DNA from: Ideonella_A sakaiensis_A
GTDB lineage: Bacteria > Pseudomonadota > Gammaproteobacteria > Burkholderiales > Burkholderiaceae_C
Direction of reading: 5' to 3'
NCBI RefSeq assembly: GCF_048320135.1
Contig: NZ_CP182947.1
Coordinates: 5,270,001-5,334,000 of the forward strand
DNA length: 64,000 bases
Positions 51,107 through 60,224 of this stretch are shown here, in pieces. The translations under genes and the position numbers were made by a program. The notes under the pieces are model-generated. The model worked only from the letters and a program-made list of their open reading frames with translations, was not told the DNA's origin and made no database searches. The number at the start of each line of letters is the position of its first letter. The first letter of the stretch is position 1.

Positions 51107-52156
51107 ATGGCGTACAGAAGGCTCGGCCGCTCCGGCCTGATGGTGTCCCCGCTGTGCCTGGGAACGATGATGTTCGGCGGCGCCACCGAAGAGGCGGAGG
51201 CGGCACGCATCCTTGCCGATGCTGCCGAGCACGGCGTCAATTTCATCGATACCGCCGACGCCTACAACGCCGGCCGCTCCGAGGAAATCGTCGGCCGCGC
51301 AATCCGCGGAAGCCGCGAACACTGGGTGCTGGCGACCAAGGTCGCGTTTCCGATGGGGCCGGGCCCGAATCAGCGTGGCCTGTCGCGCCGCTGGATCAGC
51401 GAGGCGGTCGAGCACAGCCTGCGCCGCCTCGGCACCGACCACATCGACATCTACTACCTGCACAAGGAAGAGCACGACACGCCACTGGCGGAAAGCGTGC
51501 GTGCAGTGGGCGACCTGATCCGCCAGGGCAAGGTCCGCCATTTCGGTGTGTCGAACTACCGCAGCTGGCGGGTCGCCGAGATCTGCCGGCTTTGCGACGA
51601 GATGGGCATCGACCGGCCGGTCGTCAGTTCACCGTATTACAACGCGCTGAACCGGATGCCCGAGGTCGAGCACCTGCCGGCCTGCGGTTTTTTCGGACTC
51701 GGCGTCGTGCCCTACAGCCCGATCGCGCGCGGCGTGCTGACCGGCAAATACGATCCCGACAAGCCGGCGCCGGAAGGTACGCGCGCCGGGCGCAACGACG
51801 TGCGGATGATGCAGTCCGAATGGCGCCCGGAATCGCTGCGCATCGCGCAGCAGATCAAGCGCCACGCCGAAGCGCGCGGCATCAGCGCCGGCCAGTTTGC
51901 CGCCGCCTGGGTGTTGAACAACCGCTTCATCACCTCGGTGATCGCAGGTCCGCGCACCGAGGCGCAATGGCAGGAATACCTCGGCGCGACCCGTTATCGC
52001 TTCACGCCGGAGGACGAGGCCTTCATCGACAGCCTGGTGACGCCAGGCCATCCGTCGACGCCGGGCTACAACGATCCGGCCTATCCGCTGGAAGGCCGAA
52101 TCCCACGCCACGCAGCCGCCGACGATTCCCGGGAAAACCCGGGAACAACAACTTGA
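51107..52156 (+). CDS. Aldo/keto reductase
   Basis: A 349-residue AKR with the catalytic tetrad: Asp in NFIDTADAYN, Tyr of DAYN, Lys in VLATKVAF and His in IYYLHKEEHD. NADPH-binding residues near SNYRSW and VIAGPRTEAQW are in place. The group is the potassium-channel-beta/YghZ type. It starts 52 bp after the monooxygenase stop, with AGGAATT-like ribosome site, and is last in this operon. It might reduce an aldehyde or ketone by-product or act on the hydroxy-acid oxidation step. It has a C-terminal extension of about 20 hydrophilic residues. Confidence 0.9.
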   Translation: MAYRRLGRSGLMVSPLCLGTMMFGGATEEAEAARILADAAEHGVNFIDTADAYNAGRSEEIVGRAIRGSREHWVLATKVAFPMGPGPNQRGLSRRWISEAVEHSLRRLGTDHIDIYYLHKEEHDTPLAESVRAVGDLIRQGKVRHFGVSNYRSWRVAEICRLCDEMGIDRPVVSSPYYNALNRMPEVEHLPACGFFGLGVVPYSPIARGVLTGKYDPDKPAPEGTRAGRNDVRMMQSEWRPESLRIAQQIKRHAEARGISAGQFAAAWVLNNRFITSVIAGPRTEAQWQEYLGATRYRFTPEDEAFIDSLVTPGHPSTPGYNDPAYPLEGRIPRHAAADDSRENPGTTT

Positions 52157-52165
52157 TCAGATCTC

Positions 52166-52199
52166 TACAATTTCGAAAACAGAGATGCGGTTTCGAAAT
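52166..52199 (+). promoter_or_regulatory. TRAP operon promoter -10 and paired TTTCGAAA operator, copy 2
   Basis: ATTTCGAAA (52170-52178) and TTTCGAAAT (52191-52199) are perfect inverted repeats; the TCGA centres are exactly 20 bp apart, as in copy 1 at 47494-47521. A -10-like TACAAT (52166-52171) overlaps the left half-site; I cannot find a good -35. The element lies in the 108-bp gap between the aldo/keto reductase and dctP genes, 66-95 bp before the ATG of dctP, and would let the same protein control both operons. Confidence 0.6.
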
Positions 52200-52264
52200 C
52201 ACGAAACACGCGCCACCTGGCTCCAGAAGCATTTCTCCACTGCTCACTCCTTAGGAGACTCAAC

Positions 52265-53386
52265 ATGAAACTGTCCAAACTCCTGCTCGCCCTCGGTCTC
52301 GGTGTCGCGATCGCCTCAGGTCCGGCTGCGGCGCGCGATCTGAAACTGGCTTCCGGCGTGCTGCCGACGCACACCAACCACACCGGCTACGAGGCATTCG
52401 CGAAGGCGCTGAAGGAACAGGCGCCGGACATGAACGTGCGCATCCTGCCGCTGTCGTTCCTCAATTCGACCCAGACCTACGCCGGCATCCGCGACGGTGT
52501 CGTCGACCTCGGCTTCGTGCTCGCCCCGCTGCTGCCGTCGGACCTGCCGGAAGCGCAGCTGCCGATCAACCTGGCGATGCTCGGCAGCAGCGGCTTTGCG
52601 ATGGCCGGTGCGATGACCGAATACCTGATGACCTGCCAGGAATGCCAGGCCGAGAAGCTGAAGATGAACCATGTCTACCTTGGTTCGGTCGCAGCCGGCC
52701 CGTACTGGATCCTGTCGACGAAGAAGATCACCACGCTCGACGACATCAAGGGCAAGAAGCTGCGTTCGGGCGCCGCGCCGTGGGGCCGCTGGGCCTCGGA
52801 CATGGGTGCGGTCGCGATGTCGATCACGCCGAACGAGATCTTCGAGGCGATGTCGCAAGGCACGCTGGACGGCGGCATGCTGCCGGCCTCCGAGCTGACC
52901 AACCTGCGGCTGATCGACCTTGTCAAGCATGTGACGACCGGCGCGCCCGGCGGCACCTACCACGGCATGGAGATCCTCAACGTCAACCGCAATACCTGGC
53001 GCGCACTGTCGGAGCCGCAGCGCCGCGCGGTCGTCGATGCCGCCGCGATGGGTTCGGCGGTCGTCACGCTGCGTTTTCTCGGTGATGTCGAGCGCAACCT
53101 CGCCGAGGCGCGCAAGAAGGGCATCCAGATCCACGAGGCAGCGCCGGACCTGGTCGCTCGCTCGAAGGCGTTCGCCGCGGCCGATATCGCCCGCGTCGCC
53201 GCATCCGCCGAGAAGGACTACGGCATCAAGAATGCCCCCGCAAAGGCGCAGCGCTTCCGCGACCTGGTCGCGAAATGGGAGAAGCTGATTCCGCCGGGCA
53301 TCGATAAGGCCGAACCGAAGGTGCTGGCCGACATCCTGCACAAGGAGATCTACTCGAAGATCGACGTCAAGACCTACGGCATGTAA
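52265..53386 (+). CDS. dctP: TRAP transporter periplasmic binding protein (DctP-like)
   Basis: A 373-residue periplasmic protein with signal MKLSKLLLALGLGVAIASGPAAA. The sequence has TYAGIRDGVVDLGFVLAPLL, the MTCQECQAEKLKMNHVYLGS region with a Cys pair, LRSGAAPWGRWASDMGAVAMSITPNEIFEAMSQGTLDGGMLPASEL, and a TRAP-type C-terminal part. It is a C4/aromatic-acid TRAP subtype rather than the classic DctP. AGGAGA precedes the ATG. It is the first gene of the second operon, controlled by the paired TTTCGAAA element. The ligand is unknown. Confidence 0.9.
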   Translation: MKLSKLLLALGLGVAIASGPAAARDLKLASGVLPTHTNHTGYEAFAKALKEQAPDMNVRILPLSFLNSTQTYAGIRDGVVDLGFVLAPLLPSDLPEAQLPINLAMLGSSGFAMAGAMTEYLMTCQECQAEKLKMNHVYLGSVAAGPYWILSTKKITTLDDIKGKKLRSGAAPWGRWASDMGAVAMSITPNEIFEAMSQGTLDGGMLPASELTNLRLIDLVKHVTTGAPGGTYHGMEILNVNRNTWRALSEPQRRAVVDAAAMGSAVVTLRFLGDVERNLAEARKKGIQIHEAAPDLVARSKAFAAADIARVAASAEKDYGIKNAPAKAQRFRDLVAKWEKLIPPGIDKAEPKVLADILHKEIYSKIDVKTYGM

Positions 53387-53407
53387 GGCGCAGCGCGAGC
53401 GACTTCC

Positions 53408-53965
53408 ATGGATGCCCGGCAGACCGTTGCCTACCGGATAGGCAGCTTCCTCGACGGACTCGTCGTCGCCATCGCCGCGATCGGCCTGATGGCGATGATG
53501 GTCCACATCACGCTCGACGTGATGGCCGGGCTGCTGCTGAACTCGCCGCTTGCACTGACCAGCACCTATGTCACGCAGTACTACATGATTGCAGTGGCAT
53601 TTCTGCCGGTCGTTGCGGCCGAGTTCCGCGGCGCGCACATCAGTGCGGATCTGTTCTACCGGCGCATGCCGCCGCGGGTGCAACTGGTCGTGCGCATCCT
53701 CGTGCTGGTGATCGTGCTGGGCGTCTACCTGATGCTGACCACGCAGGCCTGGCAGCAGGCGATGACGAAATTTGCGAGCAGTGCCTTCGTCCATGAGCAC
53801 GGCACCCGGGTCGTTGTATGGCCGTCGTATTTCATGCTGCCAGTGGGCTTCGGCCTCAGTGCCGTCGTCATAGCCGGCCGGCTGGTGCTGGCGTTGATGG
53901 GTGTGCCCGAAGCGCAGGACGAGCCGGCGGAACACGATATCGAATCGGAGCATGCCGGTGTCTGA
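53408..53965 (+). CDS. dctQ: TRAP transporter small permease (DctQ)
   Basis: A 185-residue membrane protein with four hydrophobic segments (about 18-40, 55-70, 93-112, 135-152) and TRAP small-permease features (LALTSTYVTQYYMIAVAFLPVVAAEFRGAHISADLFYRRMP). It lies 21 bp after dctP. Its last codons overlap the dctM start region, so translational coupling is likely. Sequence similarity to the other two DctQ proteins in this window is low, as is common in the family. Confidence 0.9.
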   Translation: MDARQTVAYRIGSFLDGLVVAIAAIGLMAMMVHITLDVMAGLLLNSPLALTSTYVTQYYMIAVAFLPVVAAEFRGAHISADLFYRRMPPRVQLVVRILVLVIVLGVYLMLTTQAWQQAMTKFASSAFVHEHGTRVVVWPSYFMLPVGFGLSAVVIAGRLVLALMGVPEAQDEPAEHDIESEHAGV

Positions 53966-55265
53966 CACGATGATCGGCATGGTCGGCATCGGCGGCCTGC
54001 TCGGGCTGATTGCGCTGCGTGCGCCGATCGGCTTGTCGCTGGTGCTGGTTTCCTACCTCGGGCTGTGGGCGATGTCGGACCATGCAGCCGCCTGGGGCAT
54101 GCTGCAGGTGGTGCCGTTCTCCTTCATCGCGAACTGGACCTTGAGTTCGGTGCCGATGTTCCTGCTGATGGGCTTCGTCTGCTACCGCTGCGGGCTGACG
54201 GCAGGTCTGTTTGCAGCGGCGCGGCTGTGGTTCTCGCGACTGCCCGGCGGCCTCGCGATCGCGTCGGTTTTCGGCTGTTCCGGTTTTGCCGCGGTTACCG
54301 GGTCGAGCGTTGCCTGCGCGGCCGCGATGGGCAAGGTCGCGGTGCCGGAGATGGTCAAGCACCGCTACGACATGGGGCTGGCGACCGGCACGCTGGCCGC
54401 GGCGGGCACGGTCGGCGCGCTGATTCCGCCGAGCATCCTGCTGATCATCTTCGGCGTCGTCGCTCAGGTGCCGATCACCGCGCTGTTCCTGGCCGGCCTC
54501 GGTGTCGGCATCGCAACCTCGCTGACCTATGTGCTGGTCATCATCATCCGCGTCAAGCTGAACCCGTCGCTGGCGCCGCAAGTCACGGAAACGGTGACCA
54601 GGGCCCAGCACTGGGAAGCGATCAAGTCGACCTGGCCGATCGTCGTGCTGATAGTCGGCGTGCTCGGCGGCATGTTCGCCGGCCTGTTCACCGCGACGCA
54701 GGCCGGTGCGGTCGGTGCCGCGATGGCGCTGCTGGTCGCTGCGGTCAAGCGCACGCTGACCCGCGAATCGTTCAAGCTGGCAACCGTCGAGACGCTGGTC
54801 ACCTGCGGCGGCCTGTTCATCGTGATCGTCGGCGCGAGCATGCTGACCCGATTCCTGACCTTGTCCGGTGTCGGCGAAGCGATCGCCAGCGGCGTCGACT
54901 CGCTGAATGCCGGCCCGCTGACACTGCTGCTCGGCATCACCGTCGTCTATCTGGCGCTCGGCATGTTCCTCGAGCCGGTCGGCGCGATGCTGATCACGCT
55001 GCCGATCTTCCTGCCGATGATCCGCGGTGCCGAGATCAGCCTGATCTGGTTCGGTGCCTATGTCGCGAAGATGCTCGAGATCGGCATGATCACGCCGCCG
55101 GTCGGGCTGAATGTCTTCGTGCTCAGCAGCACGATCGGCAAGACCGCGCCGACCGAACTGATCTTCCGCGGCATCTGGTGGTTTTTCATCGCCGACCTGC
55201 TGCTGGTCGCGCTGATCATCTTCGTGCCGGGCATCGTGTTGTGGTTCCCGGGGCTTTTCTCCTGA
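53952..55265 (+). CDS. dctM: TRAP transporter large permease (DctM)
   Basis: A 437-residue DctM with about 12 helices: IALRAPIGLSLVLVSYLGLW, SVPMFLLMGFVCYRCGL, GFAAVTGSSVACAAAMGKVAVPEM, TVGALIPPSILLIIFGVVAQVPIT and MITPPVGLNVFVLSSTIG are all recognisable. The start is one of three in-frame codons (ATG 53952, GTG 53958, ATG 53970), all at or just before the DctQ stop; I chose ATG 53952. Together with DctP and DctQ it forms a complete TRAP system whose substrate is probably the acid entering the pathway of this cluster. Confidence 0.92.
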   Translation: MPVSDTMIGMVGIGGLLGLIALRAPIGLSLVLVSYLGLWAMSDHAAAWGMLQVVPFSFIANWTLSSVPMFLLMGFVCYRCGLTAGLFAAARLWFSRLPGGLAIASVFGCSGFAAVTGSSVACAAAMGKVAVPEMVKHRYDMGLATGTLAAAGTVGALIPPSILLIIFGVVAQVPITALFLAGLGVGIATSLTYVLVIIIRVKLNPSLAPQVTETVTRAQHWEAIKSTWPIVVLIVGVLGGMFAGLFTATQAGAVGAAMALLVAAVKRTLTRESFKLATVETLVTCGGLFIVIVGASMLTRFLTLSGVGEAIASGVDSLNAGPLTLLLGITVVYLALGMFLEPVGAMLITLPIFLPMIRGAEISLIWFGAYVAKMLEIGMITPPVGLNVFVLSSTIGKTAPTELIFRGIWWFFIADLLLVALIIFVPGIVLWFPGLFS

Positions 55266-55287
55266 CTCTGCGTCCCGAAACCCAGCA

Positions 55288-56334
55288 ATGAGCGCCATCG
55301 AGGAGCCCGTTCCGCATCCCCACCTGCCGATCCGGCCCGACTGGCTGGCGCAACACGATGAGGCTCCGCTCGAGCCCGAGCTGTCGATCATCGATGCGCA
55401 TCACCACATCTGGGACCACGCGAACAACCGCTACCTGCACGAGGACGTGCTGGCCGACGTGAGCTCTGGCCACCGCATCGTCGCGACGGTCTTCGTCGAG
55501 TGCGCAAGCATGTACCGCAAGCAGGGCCCGACCGAACTGGCGCCGTTGGGTGAGACGGAATTCGTCAATGCGATCGCCGAAGCCTCCGCCGACCGGCCGT
55601 GCCGGATTGCCGCCGGCATCGTCGGCCATGCGAACCTGCAGCTCGGCAGCGATGTCGCCGCAGTGCTCGATGCGCATGTTGCCGCGACGCCCGGCCGCTT
55701 CCGGGGCGTGCGCCATTCGAGCGTCTACCACCCCGATCCGCGCGCCCGTGGTTCGCTCGCGAACCCGCCGCCGGGTCTGCTGCTCGATGCGCAGTTCCGC
55801 CGCGGCTTTGCCTGCCTCGGGCCGCGCGGCCTGTCGTTCGACGCCTGGCTGTACCACACGCAGATCGGCGAGCTGGAAGATCTTGCGCACGCCTTCCCCG
55901 GTACCACCGTCGTGCTCGACCATGTCGGCGGGCCGATCGGCATCGGCCCCTACCAGGGCCGGCGCGATGCGGTATTTGCCGACTGGCGCCGCTCGATCCG
56001 GTCGCTGGCGCATTGCGACAATGTCGTCGTCAAGCTCGGCGGCATGGGCATGCGGCTGTTCGGCTTCGACTTCGCGCAGCGCGACCGGCCGCCGAACTCT
56101 GAACAGCTTGCTGCCGCATGGCAGCCGTATATCGCCGAATGCATCGCCGCCTTCGGGCCCAGGCGCTGCATGTTGCAGAGCAATTTTCCGGTCGACAAGG
56201 GAACAGCGAGTTACGGCGTGATCTGGAATGCGTTCAAGCTCATCACGCGCGACTACGGCGCCGACGAGCGCAATGCGCTGTTCCATGACACCGCGGCGCG
56301 CGTCTACCGCATCCCTGCCGTCAGCGCCGGCTGA
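55288..56334 (+). CDS. Amidohydrolase-2 family TIM-barrel hydrolase
   Basis: A 348-residue metal-dependent hydrolase. The metal motif DAHHHIWDH is at about 36-44, with GVRHSSVYHPD, VVLDHVGGPIGIG and QSNFPVDKG further on, the pattern of amidohydrolase_2 lactonases and decarboxylases (2-pyrone-4,6-dicarboxylate lactonase and relatives). It could hydrolyse a lactone or decarboxylate an acid formed in the pathway. It starts 22 bp after dctM and is followed closely by the GMC gene, so it is in the same operon. Substrate unknown. Confidence 0.88.
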   Translation: MSAIEEPVPHPHLPIRPDWLAQHDEAPLEPELSIIDAHHHIWDHANNRYLHEDVLADVSSGHRIVATVFVECASMYRKQGPTELAPLGETEFVNAIAEASADRPCRIAAGIVGHANLQLGSDVAAVLDAHVAATPGRFRGVRHSSVYHPDPRARGSLANPPPGLLLDAQFRRGFACLGPRGLSFDAWLYHTQIGELEDLAHAFPGTTVVLDHVGGPIGIGPYQGRRDAVFADWRRSIRSLAHCDNVVVKLGGMGMRLFGFDFAQRDRPPNSEQLAAAWQPYIAECIAAFGPRRCMLQSNFPVDKGTASYGVIWNAFKLITRDYGADERNALFHDTAARVYRIPAVSAG

Positions 56335-56349
56335 GCGCGGGCCGCGCCG

Positions 56350-58002
56350 ATGGCCACCGATTTCGACTATGTGATCGTCGGCTCCGGGCCGGCAGGCTCG
56401 GTGCTCGCGAATCGCTTGAGCGAAGACGGCATCAGCACGGTCTGCGTGCTCGAAGCGGGCCCGCTCGATAAACACCCCTATATCCGAATACCGGCCGCGT
56501 TCGTCAAGCTGTTGAACCGGCCCGACATCATGTGGCCGTTCGAGTGCGAGCCCGGTGCGGCGATCGCTGGCCGCAGCGTGCGGCTGCCGCAGGGCCGGGT
56601 GGTCGGCGGTTCGAGTTCGATCAACGGCCTCGCGTATACGCGCGGCCAGGCCGAGGATTTCGACGACTGGGCGGCGCTCGGCAATGCCGGCTGGGGCTAC
56701 CGCGACGTGTTGCCGTATTTCATGAAATCCGAGCGGCGCATCGGCATCGGCGACCCGGTCTATCGCGGCCTCGACGGCGAATTGCCGGTCACCGATCCCG
56801 ACTGGACCAGCCCACTGTGCGAGGCTTTCATCGCCGGCGCGGCCGAACTCGGCATTCCGCGCAATCCCGATTACAACGGCGCGCAGCAGCTCGGCGCCGG
56901 TTATTTCCAGCGCACGATCGATCGCGGCCGCCGCGTCAGTGCCGCCGATGCCTTTCTGCATCCGGCGGTGCAGCGTGGCCGGGTCGACCTGCGCACCGAT
57001 GCGGTCGCAACGGCGATCGTTTTCGACGGCCGACGCGCAACTGGCGTGTCTTATCAGCAAGGCGCCGAAAAACACATCGTGCGGGCGCGGCGCGAAGTGA
57101 TTCTCTGCGCCGGCACGATCAATTCGCCAAAGCTGCTGCAGTTGTCCGGCATCGGGCCCGGCCCGTTGCTGCAGCAGCTCGGCGTGCCGGTGCTGCAGCA
57201 TCTGCCCGGCGTCGGCGAAAACCTGCGCGACCATTACACGGTGCGGATGACGGCGCGCGCGCGCGACGTCCGCACGATCAACGAATCGGCACACGGCTGG
57301 CGGCTCGGCATCGAGATCGCGAAGTGGCTGGCCGGCAGGCCGAGCATCATCGGCCTGAGCCCGTCGCTGGTCCATGTGTTCTGGAAGACCCGCGCCGAAC
57401 TGACGCGCGGCGACATCCAGGTGTTGTTCACGCCGGCGAGCTACAAGCCCGGCAAGCACTACCAGGTCGACGATGCACCGGGCATGAGCGTCGGTGCGCG
57501 CCAGCAGCGCCCGGAAAGCCGCGGCAGCGTTCGGATCGCGAGCGCAGACCCGCTGGCCGCTCCGCGTGTGCAGCCGAACTATCTGCACGAGGAGCAGGAT
57601 CAGCGGACCATCGTGGCGGCGCTGAAGATTGCGCGCCGGCTGCTGCGAAGCCGCGCGCTGCAACCGTTTTTCGACGCCGAGACACTGCCCGGTGATGCCG
57701 TCGCCAGCGACGACGAGTGGCTGGATTTTGCGCGCCGCATCGGCAATACCGCCTACCACCTGGTCGGCAGCTGCAGCATGGGTCCGGGTGGCGACCCGCT
57801 GGCGGTCGTCGATGCGCAGTTGCGTGTGCGCGGCGTCGACGGCCTGCGCGTCGTCGATGCCTCGGTGATCCCGCGGGTACCGTCGGCGAATACGCTTGCC
57901 GCGACGCTGATGGTTGGCGAGCGGGCCGCCGACCTGATCCGCGGTGTGAGCGCGCCGGCCACGGCGCTGGCGCCCGATCGCGCAGCCCCGGTCGCAGCCT
58001 GA
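56350..58002 (+). CDS. GMC oxidoreductase (choline/alcohol dehydrogenase type)
   Basis: A 550-residue FAD enzyme. The dinucleotide motif GSGPAG is at 11-16, the GMC signature RVVGGSSSINGLAYTRGQAEDFDDW is clear, and the active-site His lies in AYHLVGSCSMG with the second conserved site in PSANTLAATLM near the C-terminus. Such enzymes oxidise primary or secondary alcohols, passing electrons to quinone or O2. Directly before the aldehyde dehydrogenase gene, it probably makes the aldehyde which that enzyme oxidises. Its stop (58000-58002) lies one base before the next ATG. Confidence 0.93.
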   Translation: MATDFDYVIVGSGPAGSVLANRLSEDGISTVCVLEAGPLDKHPYIRIPAAFVKLLNRPDIMWPFECEPGAAIAGRSVRLPQGRVVGGSSSINGLAYTRGQAEDFDDWAALGNAGWGYRDVLPYFMKSERRIGIGDPVYRGLDGELPVTDPDWTSPLCEAFIAGAAELGIPRNPDYNGAQQLGAGYFQRTIDRGRRVSAADAFLHPAVQRGRVDLRTDAVATAIVFDGRRATGVSYQQGAEKHIVRARREVILCAGTINSPKLLQLSGIGPGPLLQQLGVPVLQHLPGVGENLRDHYTVRMTARARDVRTINESAHGWRLGIEIAKWLAGRPSIIGLSPSLVHVFWKTRAELTRGDIQVLFTPASYKPGKHYQVDDAPGMSVGARQQRPESRGSVRIASADPLAAPRVQPNYLHEEQDQRTIVAALKIARRLLRSRALQPFFDAETLPGDAVASDDEWLDFARRIGNTAYHLVGSCSMGPGGDPLAVVDAQLRVRGVDGLRVVDASVIPRVPSANTLAATLMVGERAADLIRGVSAPATALAPDRAAPVAA

Positions 58003-58003
58003 A

Positions 58004-59446
58004 ATGGATCTGCCCGAGACGATGACGGCATTGCCTTCAACGCAAATTCTGATCGATGGCCGGCGTCTCGACGGTGACGGGCTGTTTGCCGTCGACGACC
58101 GCTTCACGCAACAGCCGCTGGCACAGGTGCATGCGGCGAGCCGAATGCAGGTGGCCGATGCGGTGCGGGTCGCGCGCCGCGCCTGCGCGGCAATCCCGCC
58201 GCCGTACGAACGGGCGCAGATCCTGCGCCGCGCGGCGCAGCTGATCTCGCAACAACGGCAGCGGCTGATCGAGCTGACGATCGCCGAAGCCGGTTTTACC
58301 GTCGCCGAGGCGCAGGGCGAACTGCTGCGTGCGCTCGATACGCTGGAGCTCTGCGCCGAAGAGGCGAAACGCATCAGCGGCGAGATGATGCCGCTCGACG
58401 GCAACCCGGGTCAGCACAACCGCATCGGTTTTTCCATGCGCGAGCCGGTCGGCATCGTCTGCGCGATCACGCCGTTCAATTCGCCGCTGAATGCGGTGCT
58501 GCACAAGCTCGGCCCGGCGATCGCCGCCGGCAATGCGGTGCTGTTCAAGCCATCCGGCTACACGCCGCTGACCGCGAGCCTGATCTGCGATCTGTTGCTC
58601 GAAGCCGGATGGCCTGCCGGCGCGATTGCCTTGCTGCATGGCCTGGACGGGCAGGTCGGCAGCTGGCTGCTCGACGAACCCGACATCGACTTCTATGCCT
58701 TCACCGGCAGCACCCGTGTCGGCCGGCTGATCCAGGCAGCGGCCGGCCTGCGGCGGACCCAGCTCGAGCTCGGCAGCATCGCCTGCACGATCGTCTGCGC
58801 CGATGCCGATATCGATGGCGCGCTGCCGAAGCTGGCCCGCGCGTCGTTCCGCAAGGCCGGTCAGGTCTGCACGTCGATCCAGCGGCTGTATGTCGAGGCA
58901 CCCCTTGCCGACGAGGTGCTGCATCGGCTGAGCGAAGCCGCTGCGGCGATGCCGGCCGGCGACCCGCGCGATGCAAGGACGCAGGTCGGGCCGATGATCA
59001 CGCAGGCGCAGGCCGAACGCGCCGAAACCTGGATCGCCGAAGCCTTGCAGGGCGGCGCCAGGCTCGGCGTCGGAGGAGGGCGCACGTGTTCGGTGCTGCA
59101 GCCCACGGTGCTGGACCAGGTGCGGCCCGGCATGAAGGTCGTCGACGAGGAAATCTTCGCACCGGTCGTCTCGGTGATCCCGTTCGCCGATCTGCAGGCG
59201 GCGATCCGCGAGGTCAACGCAACGCCGTTCGGCCTCGCCGCCGGCATCTTCACGCGCAACCTCGGCAGCGCCTTCGCCGCAGCCCGGCTGGTCAAGGCAG
59301 GCGCGGTGCACATCAACGAGACGTCGAGCTCACGCGCCGATGCGATGTCCTATGGCGGCGTCAAGGCGAGTGGCTTCGGCCGCGAAGGGCCGAGGTTCGC
59401 GATCCGCGAGATGACCGACGAGAAGGTCGTGACGGTCAGCCTCTAG
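58004..59446 (+). CDS. NAD(P)-dependent aldehyde dehydrogenase
   Basis: A 480-residue ALDH. The catalytic Cys289 is in RKAGQVCTSIQ, the general base Glu255 in LELGSIA (family LELGG), and the Asn of ITPFNSPLNAV is in place, as are FKPSGYTPL and EIFAPVVSVIPF. It oxidises an aldehyde to the acid with NAD(P)+, or to a CoA ester in some relatives. The ATG at 58004 follows the GMC stop by one base; ATG 58022 is an alternative. It is the last gene of the second operon and is convergent with the crotonase gene, 10 bp apart. Confidence 0.94.
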   Translation: MDLPETMTALPSTQILIDGRRLDGDGLFAVDDRFTQQPLAQVHAASRMQVADAVRVARRACAAIPPPYERAQILRRAAQLISQQRQRLIELTIAEAGFTVAEAQGELLRALDTLELCAEEAKRISGEMMPLDGNPGQHNRIGFSMREPVGIVCAITPFNSPLNAVLHKLGPAIAAGNAVLFKPSGYTPLTASLICDLLLEAGWPAGAIALLHGLDGQVGSWLLDEPDIDFYAFTGSTRVGRLIQAAAGLRRTQLELGSIACTIVCADADIDGALPKLARASFRKAGQVCTSIQRLYVEAPLADEVLHRLSEAAAAMPAGDPRDARTQVGPMITQAQAERAETWIAEALQGGARLGVGGGRTCSVLQPTVLDQVRPGMKVVDEEIFAPVVSVIPFADLQAAIREVNATPFGLAAGIFTRNLGSAFAAARLVKAGAVHINETSSSRADAMSYGGVKASGFGREGPRFAIREMTDEKVVTVSL

Positions 59447-59456
59447 GCAACGCGGC

Positions 59457-60224
59457 TCACTCGCCTCGCCAGGCAGCGGGCCGCCGCTCGGCAAACGCCG
59501 CTGCGCCTTCGCGGGCATCCTTCGATGCCAGCACCGGCGCGGTGATCGGCTCCTGCAGCTCGAACATGCGGTCGAGTGGCCAGTCGCGCTGCTCGACGAT
59601 CACGCGTTTGCTGGCGGCGACCGACAGCGGTGCATTGGCGATCACCCGGCGCGCCAGCTTGATCGCCTCGGCCAGTGCCTCGCCCGGGTCGACCACCGCA
59701 TTGAACAGGCCGTAGGGCGCGAGTTTGTCGGCCGGGTACAGGTCGCCGGTCAATGCCATCTCCATTGCGATGCGTTGCGGTATCAGCCGCGGCAGCCGCA
59801 TCAGCCCGCCGGCCGCCGCGGCGAGGCCGCGCTTGACCTCGGGAATTCCGAACATCGCGTTGCGTGCGGTCACGACGAGGTCGCAGACCAGCATCGATTC
59901 GAAGCCGCCGGCAAGGCACCAACCCTCGACCGCAGCGATCAACGGCTTTTTCGGCGGGGTCCTCGCGATGCCGAGGATGCCGCGGCCTTCGACGCGGGTC
60001 ACTTCGCCGCGCAGAAAAGCCTTCAGGTCCATTCCGGAGCAGAAGGTGCCGCCGGCGCCGGTCAAGATGCCGGCACGCAACGCCGGATTGCGGTCCATCT
60101 CGTCGATCGCTTCGCAGACGCCGTAGGAGACCGCGCGGTTGACGGCATTTTTCTGATCGGTCCGGTTGATCGTGATGATCACCAGGCCGTCGTCGTGCTC
60201 GACCAGGACTTCGGGTGTGCTCAT
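59457..60224 (-). CDS. Enoyl-CoA hydratase/isomerase family (crotonase)
   Basis: A 255-residue crotonase. It has GTFCSGMDLKAF, the oxyanion-hole segment VEGWCLAGGFESMLVCDLVV and a catalytic Glu-type GIPEVKRGLAAAAGGLMRL segment. The two catalytic Glu positions of true hydratases can only be partly matched (Glu in GGFESM and in IPEVKRG), so hydratase, isomerase or hydrolase activity is possible. The ATG overlaps the stop of the nitronate-monooxygenase-like gene as ATGA. It is last in the minus-strand operon. It would act on a CoA ester from the pathway, implying a CoA ligase elsewhere. Confidence 0.9.
   Translation of the reverse strand: MSTPEVLVEHDDGLVIITINRTDQKNAVNRAVSYGVCEAIDEMDRNPALRAGILTGAGGTFCSGMDLKAFLRGEVTRVEGRGILGIARTPPKKPLIAAVEGWCLAGGFESMLVCDLVVTARNAMFGIPEVKRGLAAAAGGLMRLPRLIPQRIAMEMALTGDLYPADKLAPYGLFNAVVDPGEALAEAIKLARRVIANAPLSVAASKRVIVEQRDWPLDRMFELQEPITAPVLASKDAREGAAAFAERRPAAWRGE

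Noticed and set aside
55216..58404. Open frame of about 1060 codons on the minus strand over the amidohydrolase and GMC genes
   Set aside because: Both plus-strand genes have clear family motifs; the antisense protein is compositionally biased.
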